This document shows, in pieces, positions 18,213 through 26,141 of a stretch of DNA of 64,000 bases (the stretch's first letter is position 1; each line of letters opens with the position of its first letter). Position numbers and translations under genes: made by a program. The DNA is from an uncultured Pseudomonadota bacterium (GTDB taxonomy: Bacteria; Pseudomonadota; Alphaproteobacteria; Rs-D84), in assembly GCA_902762295.1 (NCBI GenBank), contig CACWNX010000001.1, positions 338,702-402,701 on the forward strand. Reading direction: 5' to 3'. The notes beneath the pieces are model-generated. The model was given only the letters and a program-made list of their open reading frames with translations, was not told where the DNA came from and made no database searches.

Positions 18213-18986
18213 ATGGTTGAAATAATCGCGTTTGCAAATCAAAAGGGTGGCGTTGGTAAAACAACTACGGCAATAAACCTTGGGGCATCGTTGGCGGCGA
18301 TAAAAAAACGTGTATTGTTGGTTGATTTGGATTCCCAGGGTAATGCGGGTACTGGGCTTGGGTTTGTGCGTTCGTCACATAATCAGAGTGTTTATGGTGT
18401 GCTGATGGGGACAGATAGTGCGGCAAATAATATATTATCAACGGCGGTTCCAGGGTTGCATATTTTGCCGTCAACCCAGGCTTTGGCCGGTGCGGCGGTT
18501 GAATTGTTGGATATGGATAACCGTGAATACCGGTTGCGTGATGCGTTAAAACCGATAATCGAACATTATGATTATGTATTGCTGGATTGTCCGCCGGCAT
18601 TGGATTATGTGACATTGAATGCGTTAACAACGGCAAATCATGTTATTATACCATTGCAATGCGAATTCTTTGCGCTAGAAGGTGTTTTGCATCTGATTAA
18701 CAGTATCAAGGGTGTGCGTCAAAAATGGAATCCAAAACTGGATGTTTTGGGTGTGATTTTGACTATGTATGACCGGCGCTATGGTATGACGCGCGAGGTT
18801 GAACAAAATGTTCGTGCGACATTTGGTGATAAGGTGTTTAAAACGGTTATTCCGCGCAATGTTCGTGTGGCCGAAGCACCAAGTCATGGAAAGCCGGCAT
18901 TGTTCTATGATTTTAATTCCACCGGTGCCCAGGCATATCTGCGTGTTGCAACCGAGGTTGTTCAAAAATTAGAAAAAGGGGAATAA
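18213..18986 (+). CDS. parA: chromosome partitioning ATPase ParA (Soj)
   Basis: 257 residues from the ATG at 18213, preceded by AAGGAAGG. Deviant Walker A motif KGGVGKTTT at about residue 11 with the signature lysine, Walker A' LLVDLDSQGNAGTGLG, and Walker B YVLLDCPPAL. It drives segregation of ParB-parS complexes. Lacking an N-terminal HTH domain, it is the chromosomal small ParA type. Followed after 1 base by parB. Confidence 0.96.
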   Translation: MVEIIAFANQKGGVGKTTTAINLGASLAAIKKRVLLVDLDSQGNAGTGLGFVRSSHNQSVYGVLMGTDSAANNILSTAVPGLHILPSTQALAGAAVELLDMDNREYRLRDALKPIIEHYDYVLLDCPPALDYVTLNALTTANHVIIPLQCEFFALEGVLHLINSIKGVRQKWNPKLDVLGVILTMYDRRYGMTREVEQNVRATFGDKVFKTVIPRNVRVAEAPSHGKPALFYDFNSTGAQAYLRVATEVVQKLEKGE

Positions 18987-18987
18987 T

Positions 18988-19869
18988 ATGTCAAAATTTG
19001 GATTGGGACGAAATTTAGATGATTTGCAGAATGAAATTGGGGTCGCGCCAGATATTTCTATATTATCGGGGACCGAACGTGTTGTTGTACGGCAAATCCC
19101 GTTGGTGCAAATCAGTGTAAACCCGGACCAACCGCGTAAGACATTCAATCAATCGGATTTGAATGATTTGGCGGCATCTATAAAAGAGAAGGGGGTTTTA
19201 ACGCCAATCTTGCTGCGAACGGTAAAAAATCGGCCATATGCGTATGAAATTGTCGCGGGTGAACGGCGGTATCGTGCCAGTAAAATCGCCGGTCTGACCG
19301 AGATTCCGGCGTTTATTAAAAATCTTGGGGATGATAACGCGATGGAAATTGCGTTGATTGAAAATGTGCAACGCGAAAATCTGAATCCGATAGAAGAGGC
19401 CGCCGCCTATGTAAATCTGATGAATAAATGCAAATATACGATGGATGATGTGTCGCGTTTAATTGGAAAATCGGAAAGTTATATAAAAAATTTAATTCGT
19501 TTAAACGCATTGCCGGAATCTGTTAAGAAAATGGTAGAGCAGGGTGAATTATCGGCATCGCACGCGCGTACGATTGTTGTGGCGGAAAACCCCGAAGAAT
19601 TAGCGCGCGAAATTATCCAAAACAAAATGTCGGTTGCGGATACCGAGAAACGCGTAAAACGCGTTGCGCGCAGCACCAAGACACGTAAATTTATAAATAA
19701 TGCTATGGATGCCGATATTATTACCGAAATGACGCAACGAATTGGGCGTGCACTAATGTCGCGTGTTAAAATCACCGAACGACGGGGCGGGGCAGGTACG
19801 ATAACAATTAAGTTTAACACCCGTGCACATTTGGATGAAATAGTTGAAAAAATATCAGGTAAAAAATAA
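18988..19869 (+). CDS. parB: chromosome partitioning protein ParB (Spo0J)
   Basis: 293 residues. The CTP-binding ParB/Srx domain includes the arginine-rich patch GERRYRASKIAG near residue 90 and ENVQRENLNPIEEA near 130. The HTH follows (DVSRLIGKSESYIKNLIRL) and binds parS. The C-terminal dimerisation region is retained. An intrinsic terminator follows. Confidence 0.96.
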   Translation: MSKFGLGRNLDDLQNEIGVAPDISILSGTERVVVRQIPLVQISVNPDQPRKTFNQSDLNDLAASIKEKGVLTPILLRTVKNRPYAYEIVAGERRYRASKIAGLTEIPAFIKNLGDDNAMEIALIENVQRENLNPIEEAAAYVNLMNKCKYTMDDVSRLIGKSESYIKNLIRLNALPESVKKMVEQGELSASHARTIVVAENPEELAREIIQNKMSVADTEKRVKRVARSTKTRKFINNAMDADIITEMTQRIGRALMSRVKITERRGGAGTITIKFNTRAHLDEIVEKISGKK

Positions 19870-19877
19870 TAATGATT

Positions 19878-19913
19878 TTCCCGGCTTTTTTGCAAAAAAG
19901 CCGGGAATTTTTA
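19878..19913 (+). terminator. intrinsic terminator of parB
   Basis: Perfect 14-bp inverted repeat TTCCCGGCTTTTTT/AAAAAAGCCGGGAA (19878-19907) followed by a T run; strong in the plus direction. Confidence 0.85.
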
Positions 19914-19925
19914 TCAAAAAAATGT

Positions 19926-19977
19926 GTAAAAAACACCGGCAGCGCCGGTATACAAAAAAACGCCCGGATGGGCGTTT
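19926..19977 (-). terminator. two tandem terminators of pal
   Basis: On the minus strand AAACGCCC-ATCC-GGGCGTTT followed by T7 (19954-19977), then ACCGGC-GCT-GCCGGT followed by GTTTTTT (19928-19949). Two successive intrinsic terminators back each other up behind pal. Confidence 0.8.
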
Positions 19978-20000
19978 AATATTTTCAACACTGATAAATA

Positions 20001-20417
20001 TTATTTAACAGTTGTTGTTGCGTTACGATTGTATTTCCAAACGTCTTCGCCGGTACCTTTGACCAATGGACGTTCTTTACCATACGAAATGGTGGAAATA
20101 CGACGGGAATCGATACCTTCGTCAACCAATACGCGTTTTGCAGCATTTGCACGGCGTGCACCCAATGCCAAGTTGTATTCGGTTGAACCGCGTTCGTCGC
20201 AGTTACCAGCAATCTGGACCTTGACATCTTCGTTTGCCTTCAGATACAGCGCCTGACCCATCAGGTTATCGTGTGCCGCATCGGAAATTTCCGACGAATT
20301 GAACGCAAAGAATACGCGTTGATTGTTAATGTCTTCTGGGGCAACAACCTTAGAAGAACCACATGCCGCCAGCAATCCAGCAGCACCAGCCAATAAAGCA
20401 AAGTTTTTTATTTTCAT
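20001..20417 (-). CDS. pal: peptidoglycan-associated lipoprotein Pal
   Basis: 138 residues. Signal peptide with lipobox LLAAC (Cys19) is followed by a short linker and an OmpA-like domain: VFFAFNSSEIS, QIAGNCDERGSTEYNLALGARRANA, and SYGKERPLV. It is the outer-membrane anchor of the Tol-Pal system and binds meso-diaminopimelate through conserved Asp and Arg residues. It stands alone: tolB and ybgF are not adjacent. Confidence 0.94.
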   Translation of the reverse strand: MKIKNFALLAGAAGLLAACGSSKVVAPEDINNQRVFFAFNSSEISDAAHDNLMGQALYLKANEDVKVQIAGNCDERGSTEYNLALGARRANAAKRVLVDEGIDSRRISTISYGKERPLVKGTGEDVWKYNRNATTTVK

Positions 20418-20502
20418 GAAAATACTCCCTTGAGTTTCTGTTACTCGTGGTATAGTCTATAATAAAAATTTTCAAAAATCAAGATAAAATCAGAGGATAA
20501 AA

Positions 20503-21240
20503 ATGCAGGACATTGTGAAAGATTTGGTTTTGGCGGGTGTTAAATGGGAACTGACCGATAATTCTGTGGGATTCATGTCGGATTTAGAATCAGTTCGTGC
20601 ACCGGCGCGTACACGTCTGTCATCGGTTGTTCCGCCAATATCGCCGGTGTCTGCGATAGATGTTGATACCGCAAACGCAATGGCAATGCGCCCAACAACA
20701 TTGGATTCACTGTGCCGAATGATTTCGGAATTTAATCATCCGCTGCGCGGGGGTGTCACAAATGTTGTCACACCGATGGTTGCACCGAATCCAAATGGTT
20801 TGATGATTATTACCGATATGCCGTCCAATGATGATGATGCATCGGGACATATTTTGAGTGGTGCGCCGGGTGAATTGCTTGATAAAATGCTGAATGCGAT
20901 TGAAATGTCGCGTGATAGTGTTTCAATTTCGCCGATTTTGTTCTGGCGCACGCCGGGTGGACGAACACCATCAAGGTTAGAGCTAGATTTATCGCGCCCG
21001 TTTCTGAATCGTTTTATTGAATTGACCGAACCGCGCATAGTTCTGACATTGGGAACATTGGCGGCGGCCGAGATATGCGGTGTTGATTTGATGCGTAATC
21101 ACGGCAAAGAAACATTGTTGGCATCGGGTGTGCGTGCGTTTTCAATATATCATCCAAACTATCTGATGCTGAAACCGAATGCCAAGGCGGATGTATGGTC
21201 GGTTTTGAAATCAGTGCAAAATTTGTTGAAAAATTCATAG
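20503..21240 (+). CDS. uracil-DNA glycosylase family protein, degenerate
   Basis: 245 residues. The overall pattern fits family 4/5 uracil-DNA glycosylases: SLCRMISEF upstream, DMPSNDDDASGHILSGAPGE in place of the GEAPG-E(D)-G motif, a LTLGTLAAAE segment, and a late HPNYLML resembling the HPAYLL signature. The Fe-S cysteines of family 4 are absent and the catalytic motif is altered (GEAPG reads TDMPS), so enzymatic activity is uncertain. It precedes infC with 43 bases between the stop and the ATT start. A non-catalytic relative is possible. Confidence 0.65.
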   Translation: MQDIVKDLVLAGVKWELTDNSVGFMSDLESVRAPARTRLSSVVPPISPVSAIDVDTANAMAMRPTTLDSLCRMISEFNHPLRGGVTNVVTPMVAPNPNGLMIITDMPSNDDDASGHILSGAPGELLDKMLNAIEMSRDSVSISPILFWRTPGGRTPSRLELDLSRPFLNRFIELTEPRIVLTLGTLAAAEICGVDLMRNHGKETLLASGVRAFSIYHPNYLMLKPNAKADVWSVLKSVQNLLKNS

Positions 21241-21283
21241 AAATGTTTAATAATCGCCACATAAAACATTAAAGGAGTGTAAA

Positions 21284-21841
21284 ATTAAACCGCAAAATAA
21301 TCGTGATAATCGGCGTGATATGGGGCCGCGTATAAATAATCGTATAACCGCAAAGTCGGTTCAGGTCATTGGCAGCGATGGTCAAAATATGGGTGAAATG
21401 CCAATTGCAAATGCTTTACAGATTGCATTAGATTCCGGAATGGATTTGGTTGAATTAAATGCTGCGGCGACACCGCCGGTTGTTAAAGTTATGGACTTTG
21501 GCAAATATAAGTATGAACAGAAAAAACGCGCATCCGAGGCCAAGAAAAAGCAGAAAAGTATAGAAATGAAAGAGGTCTGGATAAAGCCGTTTATTGAAGA
21601 AAATGATTTACAGATAAAATTGAAAAAAGTTTTTGAATTCTTGGACGAAGGGAACAAGGTTAAAATTGCAGTAATGACACATGGGTCTAAACGAGTGCTG
21701 GCAATGGGTAAAGATGCGATTCCGGGACTGTTTGCGCATGTCGTTGAATTGATTGGCGAACGCGGCACATTGGAAAGTCGTTCTAAGCCAGACGAAAGAA
21801 CTAAATCTATCGTTATTGCGCCCACAAAACCGGCAAAATAA
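21284..21841 (+). CDS. infC: translation initiation factor IF-3, ATT start
   Basis: I start at ATT (21284-21286), 6 bases after a strong AAGGAG (21272-21277), which adds 12 codons to the first in-frame ATG (21320) and gives the usual lysine/arginine/asparagine-rich N-terminus before RINNRIT. The 185-residue product contains NMGEMPIANALQIA, the linker KYKYEQKKRASEAKKKQK and the C-terminal domain EVWIKPFIEENDLQIK. IF-3 binds the 30S subunit and discriminates start codons; an AUU start underlies autoregulation in other bacteria. rpmI and rplT do not follow. Confidence 0.9.
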   Translation: MKPQNNRDNRRDMGPRINNRITAKSVQVIGSDGQNMGEMPIANALQIALDSGMDLVELNAAATPPVVKVMDFGKYKYEQKKRASEAKKKQKSIEMKEVWIKPFIEENDLQIKLKKVFEFLDEGNKVKIAVMTHGSKRVLAMGKDAIPGLFAHVVELIGERGTLESRSKPDERTKSIVIAPTKPAK

Positions 21842-21891
21842 GGAATAGATTATGACAGATAAAGATATTCAAAAATATTACAAAACCAAAG

Positions 21892-22011
21892 ATGGCGAAA
21901 TCAAAAATAAAACAAGATAGTATAGGAAAAATTCTGAAAGATTTTGATGCGGCGCAACAACAAAATATTCTTTGGATAAGCGAGTATCAAAGATTAAATA
22001 AACAGAAATAA
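21892..22011 (+). CDS. possible small protein (39 aa) after infC
   Basis: ATG at 21892 begins MAKSKIKQDSIGKIL and runs 39 codons to a TAA immediately before an intrinsic terminator. The product is basic and amphipathic with an IL/LW helix pattern. A second short frame (21852-21920, 22 codons, MTDKDIQKYYKTKDG) overlaps it in another frame and starts close to infC. Only one of these may be translated. They fill the place where rpmI-rplT normally sit but do not resemble L35 or L20. Confidence 0.35.
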   Translation: MAKSKIKQDSIGKILKDFDAAQQQNILWISEYQRLNKQK

Positions 22012-22037
22012 AAAAACACCCGGTTGGGTGTTTTTTT
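22011..22037 (+). terminator. intrinsic terminator after infC region
   Basis: ACACCC-GGTT-GGGTGT stem (22016-22031) followed by a T run. Confidence 0.85.
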
Positions 22038-22090
22038 GTGGAATATTGAATTTTTATTTTGTATCTTATGTCGCAACAAAGGGTTTTGAT

Positions 22091-22297
22091 ATGGATACAG
22101 AAAAACTATCGTTTGAAGAAGCATATAAACAATTAACTGAATTAGTAAAGAAAATGGAATCGGGCGAAATGCCGTTGGCGGATTCAGTCGCCGCGTACGA
22201 GCAAGGCATAAAACTGAAAGCATACTGTGAACAGTTGCTGAAAGAGGCCGAATTAAAAATTGAAACTTTAAAAGTGACCACACCAAACGAGCAGTAG
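22091..22297 (+). CDS. xseB: exodeoxyribonuclease VII small subunit
   Basis: 68 residues from the ATG at 22091. The helical family signature is present: LSFEEAYKQLTELVKKMESGEMPLADSVAAYEQG, then LKAYCEQLLKEAELKIE. It partners XseA in single-strand DNA exonuclease VII. Seven bases precede the mutS GTG, so the two are co-transcribed. xseA is not here. Confidence 0.92.
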   Translation: MDTEKLSFEEAYKQLTELVKKMESGEMPLADSVAAYEQGIKLKAYCEQLLKEAELKIETLKVTTPNEQ

Positions 22298-22304
22298 ATA
22301 GCAA

Positions 22305-24788
22305 GTGTCTGAAAAATCTAAACTTACCCCCGTTATGCAGCAATATGTGGATTTCAAAGCCGAAAATCCCGATGCGTTGCTTATGTTTCGTTTGGGGGAT
22401 TTCTATGAATCGTTTTTTGATGATGCGCGCGTAATCAGTGAAAAACTTGGGTTGGTTCTGACATCGCGCGGGACCGATGGTGATGGCGAAAATATTCCGA
22501 TGTGCGGTATTCCATGGCATGCATCCGATAATTATTTTGGGCGACTGGTGCGCATGGGGTATAAACTTGCACTGGTTGAGCAAATGGAAACCCCGGCCCA
22601 GGCAAAAGAGCGTGGTCATAAATTTATTGAACGGAAAATTATTCGTGTGTTAACCCCGGGAACATTGACCGATGAAAATTTATTAACACCCAAAAGTTCA
22701 AATTTCTTGGTGGCGGTTGTTGGCACCGGTGAAAATTCGTTTGATGTTGCAGGCTGTGATATATCAACAGGTGAATTTTTTGTCGGTCAAAGCGCGGATA
22801 TTGTTGATGATTTATTGCGTGTTTCCCCGGCCGAGGTTATTTATCCGTCAATTGATGCCGAAAACGAAACGATTTTGCAAATTCGTGACATGTTCAAGGC
22901 GACCCCAGTATTTGAAAAAATTTATCGTCGTGGTGATATAGACACAATAATTGCATCGGTATTTTCAAATAATGTAAATGGTGGCAATTCGGCGGTTGGA
23001 TTATTGGCGGGATATTTGTTTAATACCCAACGTGGTGCGGCATTAGCATTTCGTGCACCGGCAAATTTTAAATCTGGTGCAGAATTGCTGATAGATGCCG
23101 CCACATGGAAAAGTTTGGAATTAGATGCGCCAATAAACGATGGCGGTCGGTGTTTGTTGGATGTATTGGATAAAACAAAAACGGCGGCGGGTGCGCGGCG
23201 TATGCGTGCATATCTGCGAAATCTGACGGGTGATATTACCGAAATTCATAATCGCCAGGAACATATCGGACACTTGGTTTTAAACTCTGATATTCGGGCA
23301 ATGGTTGGTGATGCGTTGGCGCGCATTCCCGATGTCGGGCGCAGTTTGTCGCGATTGTTGTCGGGGCGTGGAACACCGCGCGATTTGCGTAATACGGCGG
23401 ATTTTATGACGGCGTTGCCAAATCTGAAAGTAATTGGAACACGACTTGATGCAGGAATGGCACTACGGATTCAGAATATTAAAACACATGATGAATTATC
23501 GTTGCGATTAAATTCTGCGCTGGCGGACGATTTGCCAACATTTTTTCGTGACGGTGGTGTGATTCGTGATGGGTTTGATGTTTCGCTGGATAATATGCGG
23601 AATCTGTCGCATGGTGGTAAAGAAGCCGTTGCCGCAACCCAGGCAGAATATGCAACCCAGACCGGTATTCATAATTTGAAAGTTAAATTTAATAATATGT
23701 TGGGGTATTTTATAGAGGTTCCATCCAACCGTGCCGAGCCACTAATGAAACCGGATTCTGGATTTATTCATCGCCAGACTATGTCGGGAAACCTGCGTTT
23801 TACGACCGAACGTTTGATAGCACTGGATAACGATATACGAAATGCAAGCGATAAAGCCGCCGCAATAGAAGAATCTGTGGTTGAATCTTTGATAGACGAA
23901 GTGCGAAAAGTATCCGATGATTTATTGAATGCATCCGAAATATTGGCGGACTTAGATGTTTGGGTGACACTGGCAACGGTCGCAGTTTATATGGAATGGG
24001 TGCGCCCCGAAATTACAAATGGAAATGATTTTGATATTGTTGGTGGACGGCACCCGGTAATCGAATCGGTGCTGCGTGAATCTGGAAATAATTTTGTAAA
24101 GAATGATTGCAAATTAGATGATAAACAAATTGCATTGCTGACCGGGCCGAATATGGCGGGTAAATCAACATATTTGCGCCAGAATGCTATTTTGGTTGTT
24201 TTGGCACATATGGGGTCGTTTGTTCCGGCTACGCACGCCAGAATTGGAATCTGTGACCAGTTGTTTAGTCGCGTTGGTGCATCTGATAATTTGGCGGCGG
24301 GTCAATCAACATTTATGGTTGAAATGACCGAAACGGCAAATATTCTGCGGCGTGCAACATCGCATTCGTTTATAATTTTTGATGAAATTGGTCGTGGAAC
24401 GGCAACATATGACGGTATGGCAATTGCGCGTGCGGTACTGGAATACCTTGATACACTTGGTGCGCGAACATTGTTCGCAACACATTATCATGAATTGACG
24501 GCGCTGGCGACGGGGCAGGGTGGACCATTGGACAAGGTGGCGTGCCTTACCATAGATGTTCGTGAACACAATAATGATATTGTGTTTATGCATCGTATTA
24601 TACCGGGTGTTGCAAATCGGTCATACGGAATTCATGTTGCAAAAATGGCGGGTATGCCGGATTTGGTTGTTGCGCGCGCAACGGCGGTTTTGGCAGAACT
24701 TGAAACTGTGCGTATGCCATCGGTTGTGAAAAAAACAAATGTCGCGCAAAAACAGCAATTATCTTTTTTTGATACGGGGGAAAAATGA
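22305..24788 (+). CDS. mutS: DNA mismatch repair protein MutS
   Basis: 827 residues with a GTG start. It recognises mismatches through the N-terminal domain: the FYES motif near residue 35 carries the mismatch-contacting Phe-X-Glu. The core and clamp follow, and the C-terminal ATPase has Walker A GPNMAGKST near residue 611, Walker B FDEIGRGT and the H-motif FATHYHEL. All motifs are intact. It overlaps truB by four bases. Confidence 0.97.
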   Translation: MSEKSKLTPVMQQYVDFKAENPDALLMFRLGDFYESFFDDARVISEKLGLVLTSRGTDGDGENIPMCGIPWHASDNYFGRLVRMGYKLALVEQMETPAQAKERGHKFIERKIIRVLTPGTLTDENLLTPKSSNFLVAVVGTGENSFDVAGCDISTGEFFVGQSADIVDDLLRVSPAEVIYPSIDAENETILQIRDMFKATPVFEKIYRRGDIDTIIASVFSNNVNGGNSAVGLLAGYLFNTQRGAALAFRAPANFKSGAELLIDAATWKSLELDAPINDGGRCLLDVLDKTKTAAGARRMRAYLRNLTGDITEIHNRQEHIGHLVLNSDIRAMVGDALARIPDVGRSLSRLLSGRGTPRDLRNTADFMTALPNLKVIGTRLDAGMALRIQNIKTHDELSLRLNSALADDLPTFFRDGGVIRDGFDVSLDNMRNLSHGGKEAVAATQAEYATQTGIHNLKVKFNNMLGYFIEVPSNRAEPLMKPDSGFIHRQTMSGNLRFTTERLIALDNDIRNASDKAAAIEESVVESLIDEVRKVSDDLLNASEILADLDVWVTLATVAVYMEWVRPEITNGNDFDIVGGRHPVIESVLRESGNNFVKNDCKLDDKQIALLTGPNMAGKSTYLRQNAILVVLAHMGSFVPATHARIGICDQLFSRVGASDNLAAGQSTFMVEMTETANILRRATSHSFIIFDEIGRGTATYDGMAIARAVLEYLDTLGARTLFATHYHELTALATGQGGPLDKVACLTIDVREHNNDIVFMHRIIPGVANRSYGIHVAKMAGMPDLVVARATAVLAELETVRMPSVVKKTNVAQKQQLSFFDTGEK

Positions 24789-25654
24789 ACGGTTGGATTA
24801 TTCTTGATAAACCATCGGGTGTTTTTTCTAAGACCGCATCAAACCGTGTTGCGCGTATATTCGGAACAAAAAAGAACGGTCATATTGGCACATTGGACCC
24901 GATGGCATCGGGGGTTTTGCCGATTGCAATCGGTGCCGCGACAAAAATGGTGCCGTTTTTAGAGGATTTTTCCGACCGAACCAAAGAGTATATGTTTTCG
25001 GTCATATTTGGATACGAAACCGATACCCTGGACGTAACTGGTACCGAAACGGCGCGTTGTGATACGGTTCCATCGATTGCCCAGGTTCGTTCGATATTGC
25101 CGAATTTTATTGGGCATATTTCCCAAGTGCCGCCAGTATTCAGTGCAATTCACATTGCCGGTCGGCGTGCATATGAAATTGCACGTGCCGGGGAAATGGT
25201 TGATATTCCGGCACGCAATGTTGATGTATATTCATTGGAATTACTGGATGTGGTTGATAATCGGTGGTTGTTTAAAATGTCGTGTTCGCCGGGTACCTAT
25301 GTACGCAGTATTGCACGTGATATTGCAAAAATGTGTGGAACGATGGCGACGGTTGATATGATACGACGGACCGTATCGTCTGGGTTTACATTAAAAAATG
25401 CGCATCCACTTGATTTTTTGGAAAATTTGTTTAATAATGGCGCCGATGTCAGTAAATATCTGGCACCAATAGATTCGGGACTGGGGGACATTCCGGTTCT
25501 GGACATAGGTGATATGGCGGTCAAATTTTATCGTAATGGCGGCTTTATCGGGGTTGGTTGCAGTGATGGTCTGCACCGTGTGTATTCCGGTGACACTTTT
25601 GTTGGAATTGGAATGGTGAACGATGGCGTGCTGAAACCTAAACGAACAATATAA
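24785..25654 (+). CDS. truB: tRNA pseudouridine(55) synthase TruB
   Basis: 289 residues. Forms pseudouridine 55 in the T loop of tRNAs. Motif GHIGTLDPMASGVLPIAIG near residue 37 holds the catalytic Asp. KEYMFSVIFGYETDTLD and PPVFSAIHIAGRRAYEIAR are also diagnostic. It sits between mutS and rpsO; the truB-rpsO-pnp order matches many bacteria, whereas nusA-infB are 9 kb away. Confidence 0.96.
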   Translation: MNGWIILDKPSGVFSKTASNRVARIFGTKKNGHIGTLDPMASGVLPIAIGAATKMVPFLEDFSDRTKEYMFSVIFGYETDTLDVTGTETARCDTVPSIAQVRSILPNFIGHISQVPPVFSAIHIAGRRAYEIARAGEMVDIPARNVDVYSLELLDVVDNRWLFKMSCSPGTYVRSIARDIAKMCGTMATVDMIRRTVSSGFTLKNAHPLDFLENLFNNGADVSKYLAPIDSGLGDIPVLDIGDMAVKFYRNGGFIGVGCSDGLHRVYSGDTFVGIGMVNDGVLKPKRTI

Positions 25655-25672
25655 AAATAAAGGAAACATACA

Positions 25673-25945
25673 ATGTCCATAACAAAGGCAAAAAAAACAG
25701 AAATAATTAACGCATATAAATCCAGTGAACACGACAATGGTGGTTCTGTGGAATCCCAGGTTGCGGTTTTAACTGAACGTATTCGTAATTTGACGGAACA
25801 TATGAAAAATAACCACAAAGACGAACATTCTAAACGCGGGTTATTGTTGATGGTAAATCGTCGTAAAAAATTACTTGCATACATCAAGAAACGCAATCCT
25901 GAAAAATACGAAGAACTGATTAAGAAATTGGGTCTGCGTAAATAA
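25673..25945 (+). CDS. rpsO: 30S ribosomal protein S15
   Basis: 90 residues. The family pattern is clear: [61 protein letters not shown]15 binds the 16S central domain early in 30S assembly. AAGGAAAC precedes the ATG. It is followed by a terminator and the separate pnp promoter. Confidence 0.97.
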   Translation: MSITKAKKTEIINAYKSSEHDNGGSVESQVAVLTERIRNLTEHMKNNHKDEHSKRGLLLMVNRRKKLLAYIKKRNPEKYEELIKKLGLRK

Positions 25946-25953
25946 AAATTAGA

Positions 25954-25977
25954 ACCGGCAAAATGCCGGTCTTTTTA
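25954..25977 (+). terminator. intrinsic terminator of rpsO
   Basis: ACCGGCA-AAA-TGCCGGT stem (25954-25970) followed by CTTTTT. Confidence 0.85.
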
Positions 25978-25991
25978 TTTGTATAAAATAT

Positions 25992-26020
25992 TTGCAAACG
26001 ATTAAATATGTCGGTATAAT
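25992..26020 (+). promoter_or_regulatory. pnp promoter
   Basis: TTGCAA (25992-25997), 17-base spacer, TATAAT (26015-26020). Transcription would begin at about 26027, immediately before the pnp leader hairpin. Confidence 0.75.
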
Positions 26021-26028
26021 CGGCATCG

Positions 26029-26102
26029 GCGAAGAAGAAATTGTTCATTTTTGCATTTGCTTTGGATGTTCCAGAATGCAATAACGAATGATTTTTCTTC
26101 GC
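26029..26102 (+). promoter_or_regulatory. long hairpin in the pnp 5' leader
   Basis: A stem of roughly 28 bp spans 26029-26102: GCGAAGAA pairs with TTCTTCGC at the base, TTGCATT with AATGCAA higher up, and TGGA-TGT-TCCA caps it. It starts right after the predicted transcript start and ends 39 bases before the ATG. In E. coli a similar pnp leader is cut by RNase III as part of autoregulation; that role here is inferred. Confidence 0.7.
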
Positions 26103-26141
26103 GGTTTAGAAAACTAACAAACCAATAAAACGGAGGAAAAT

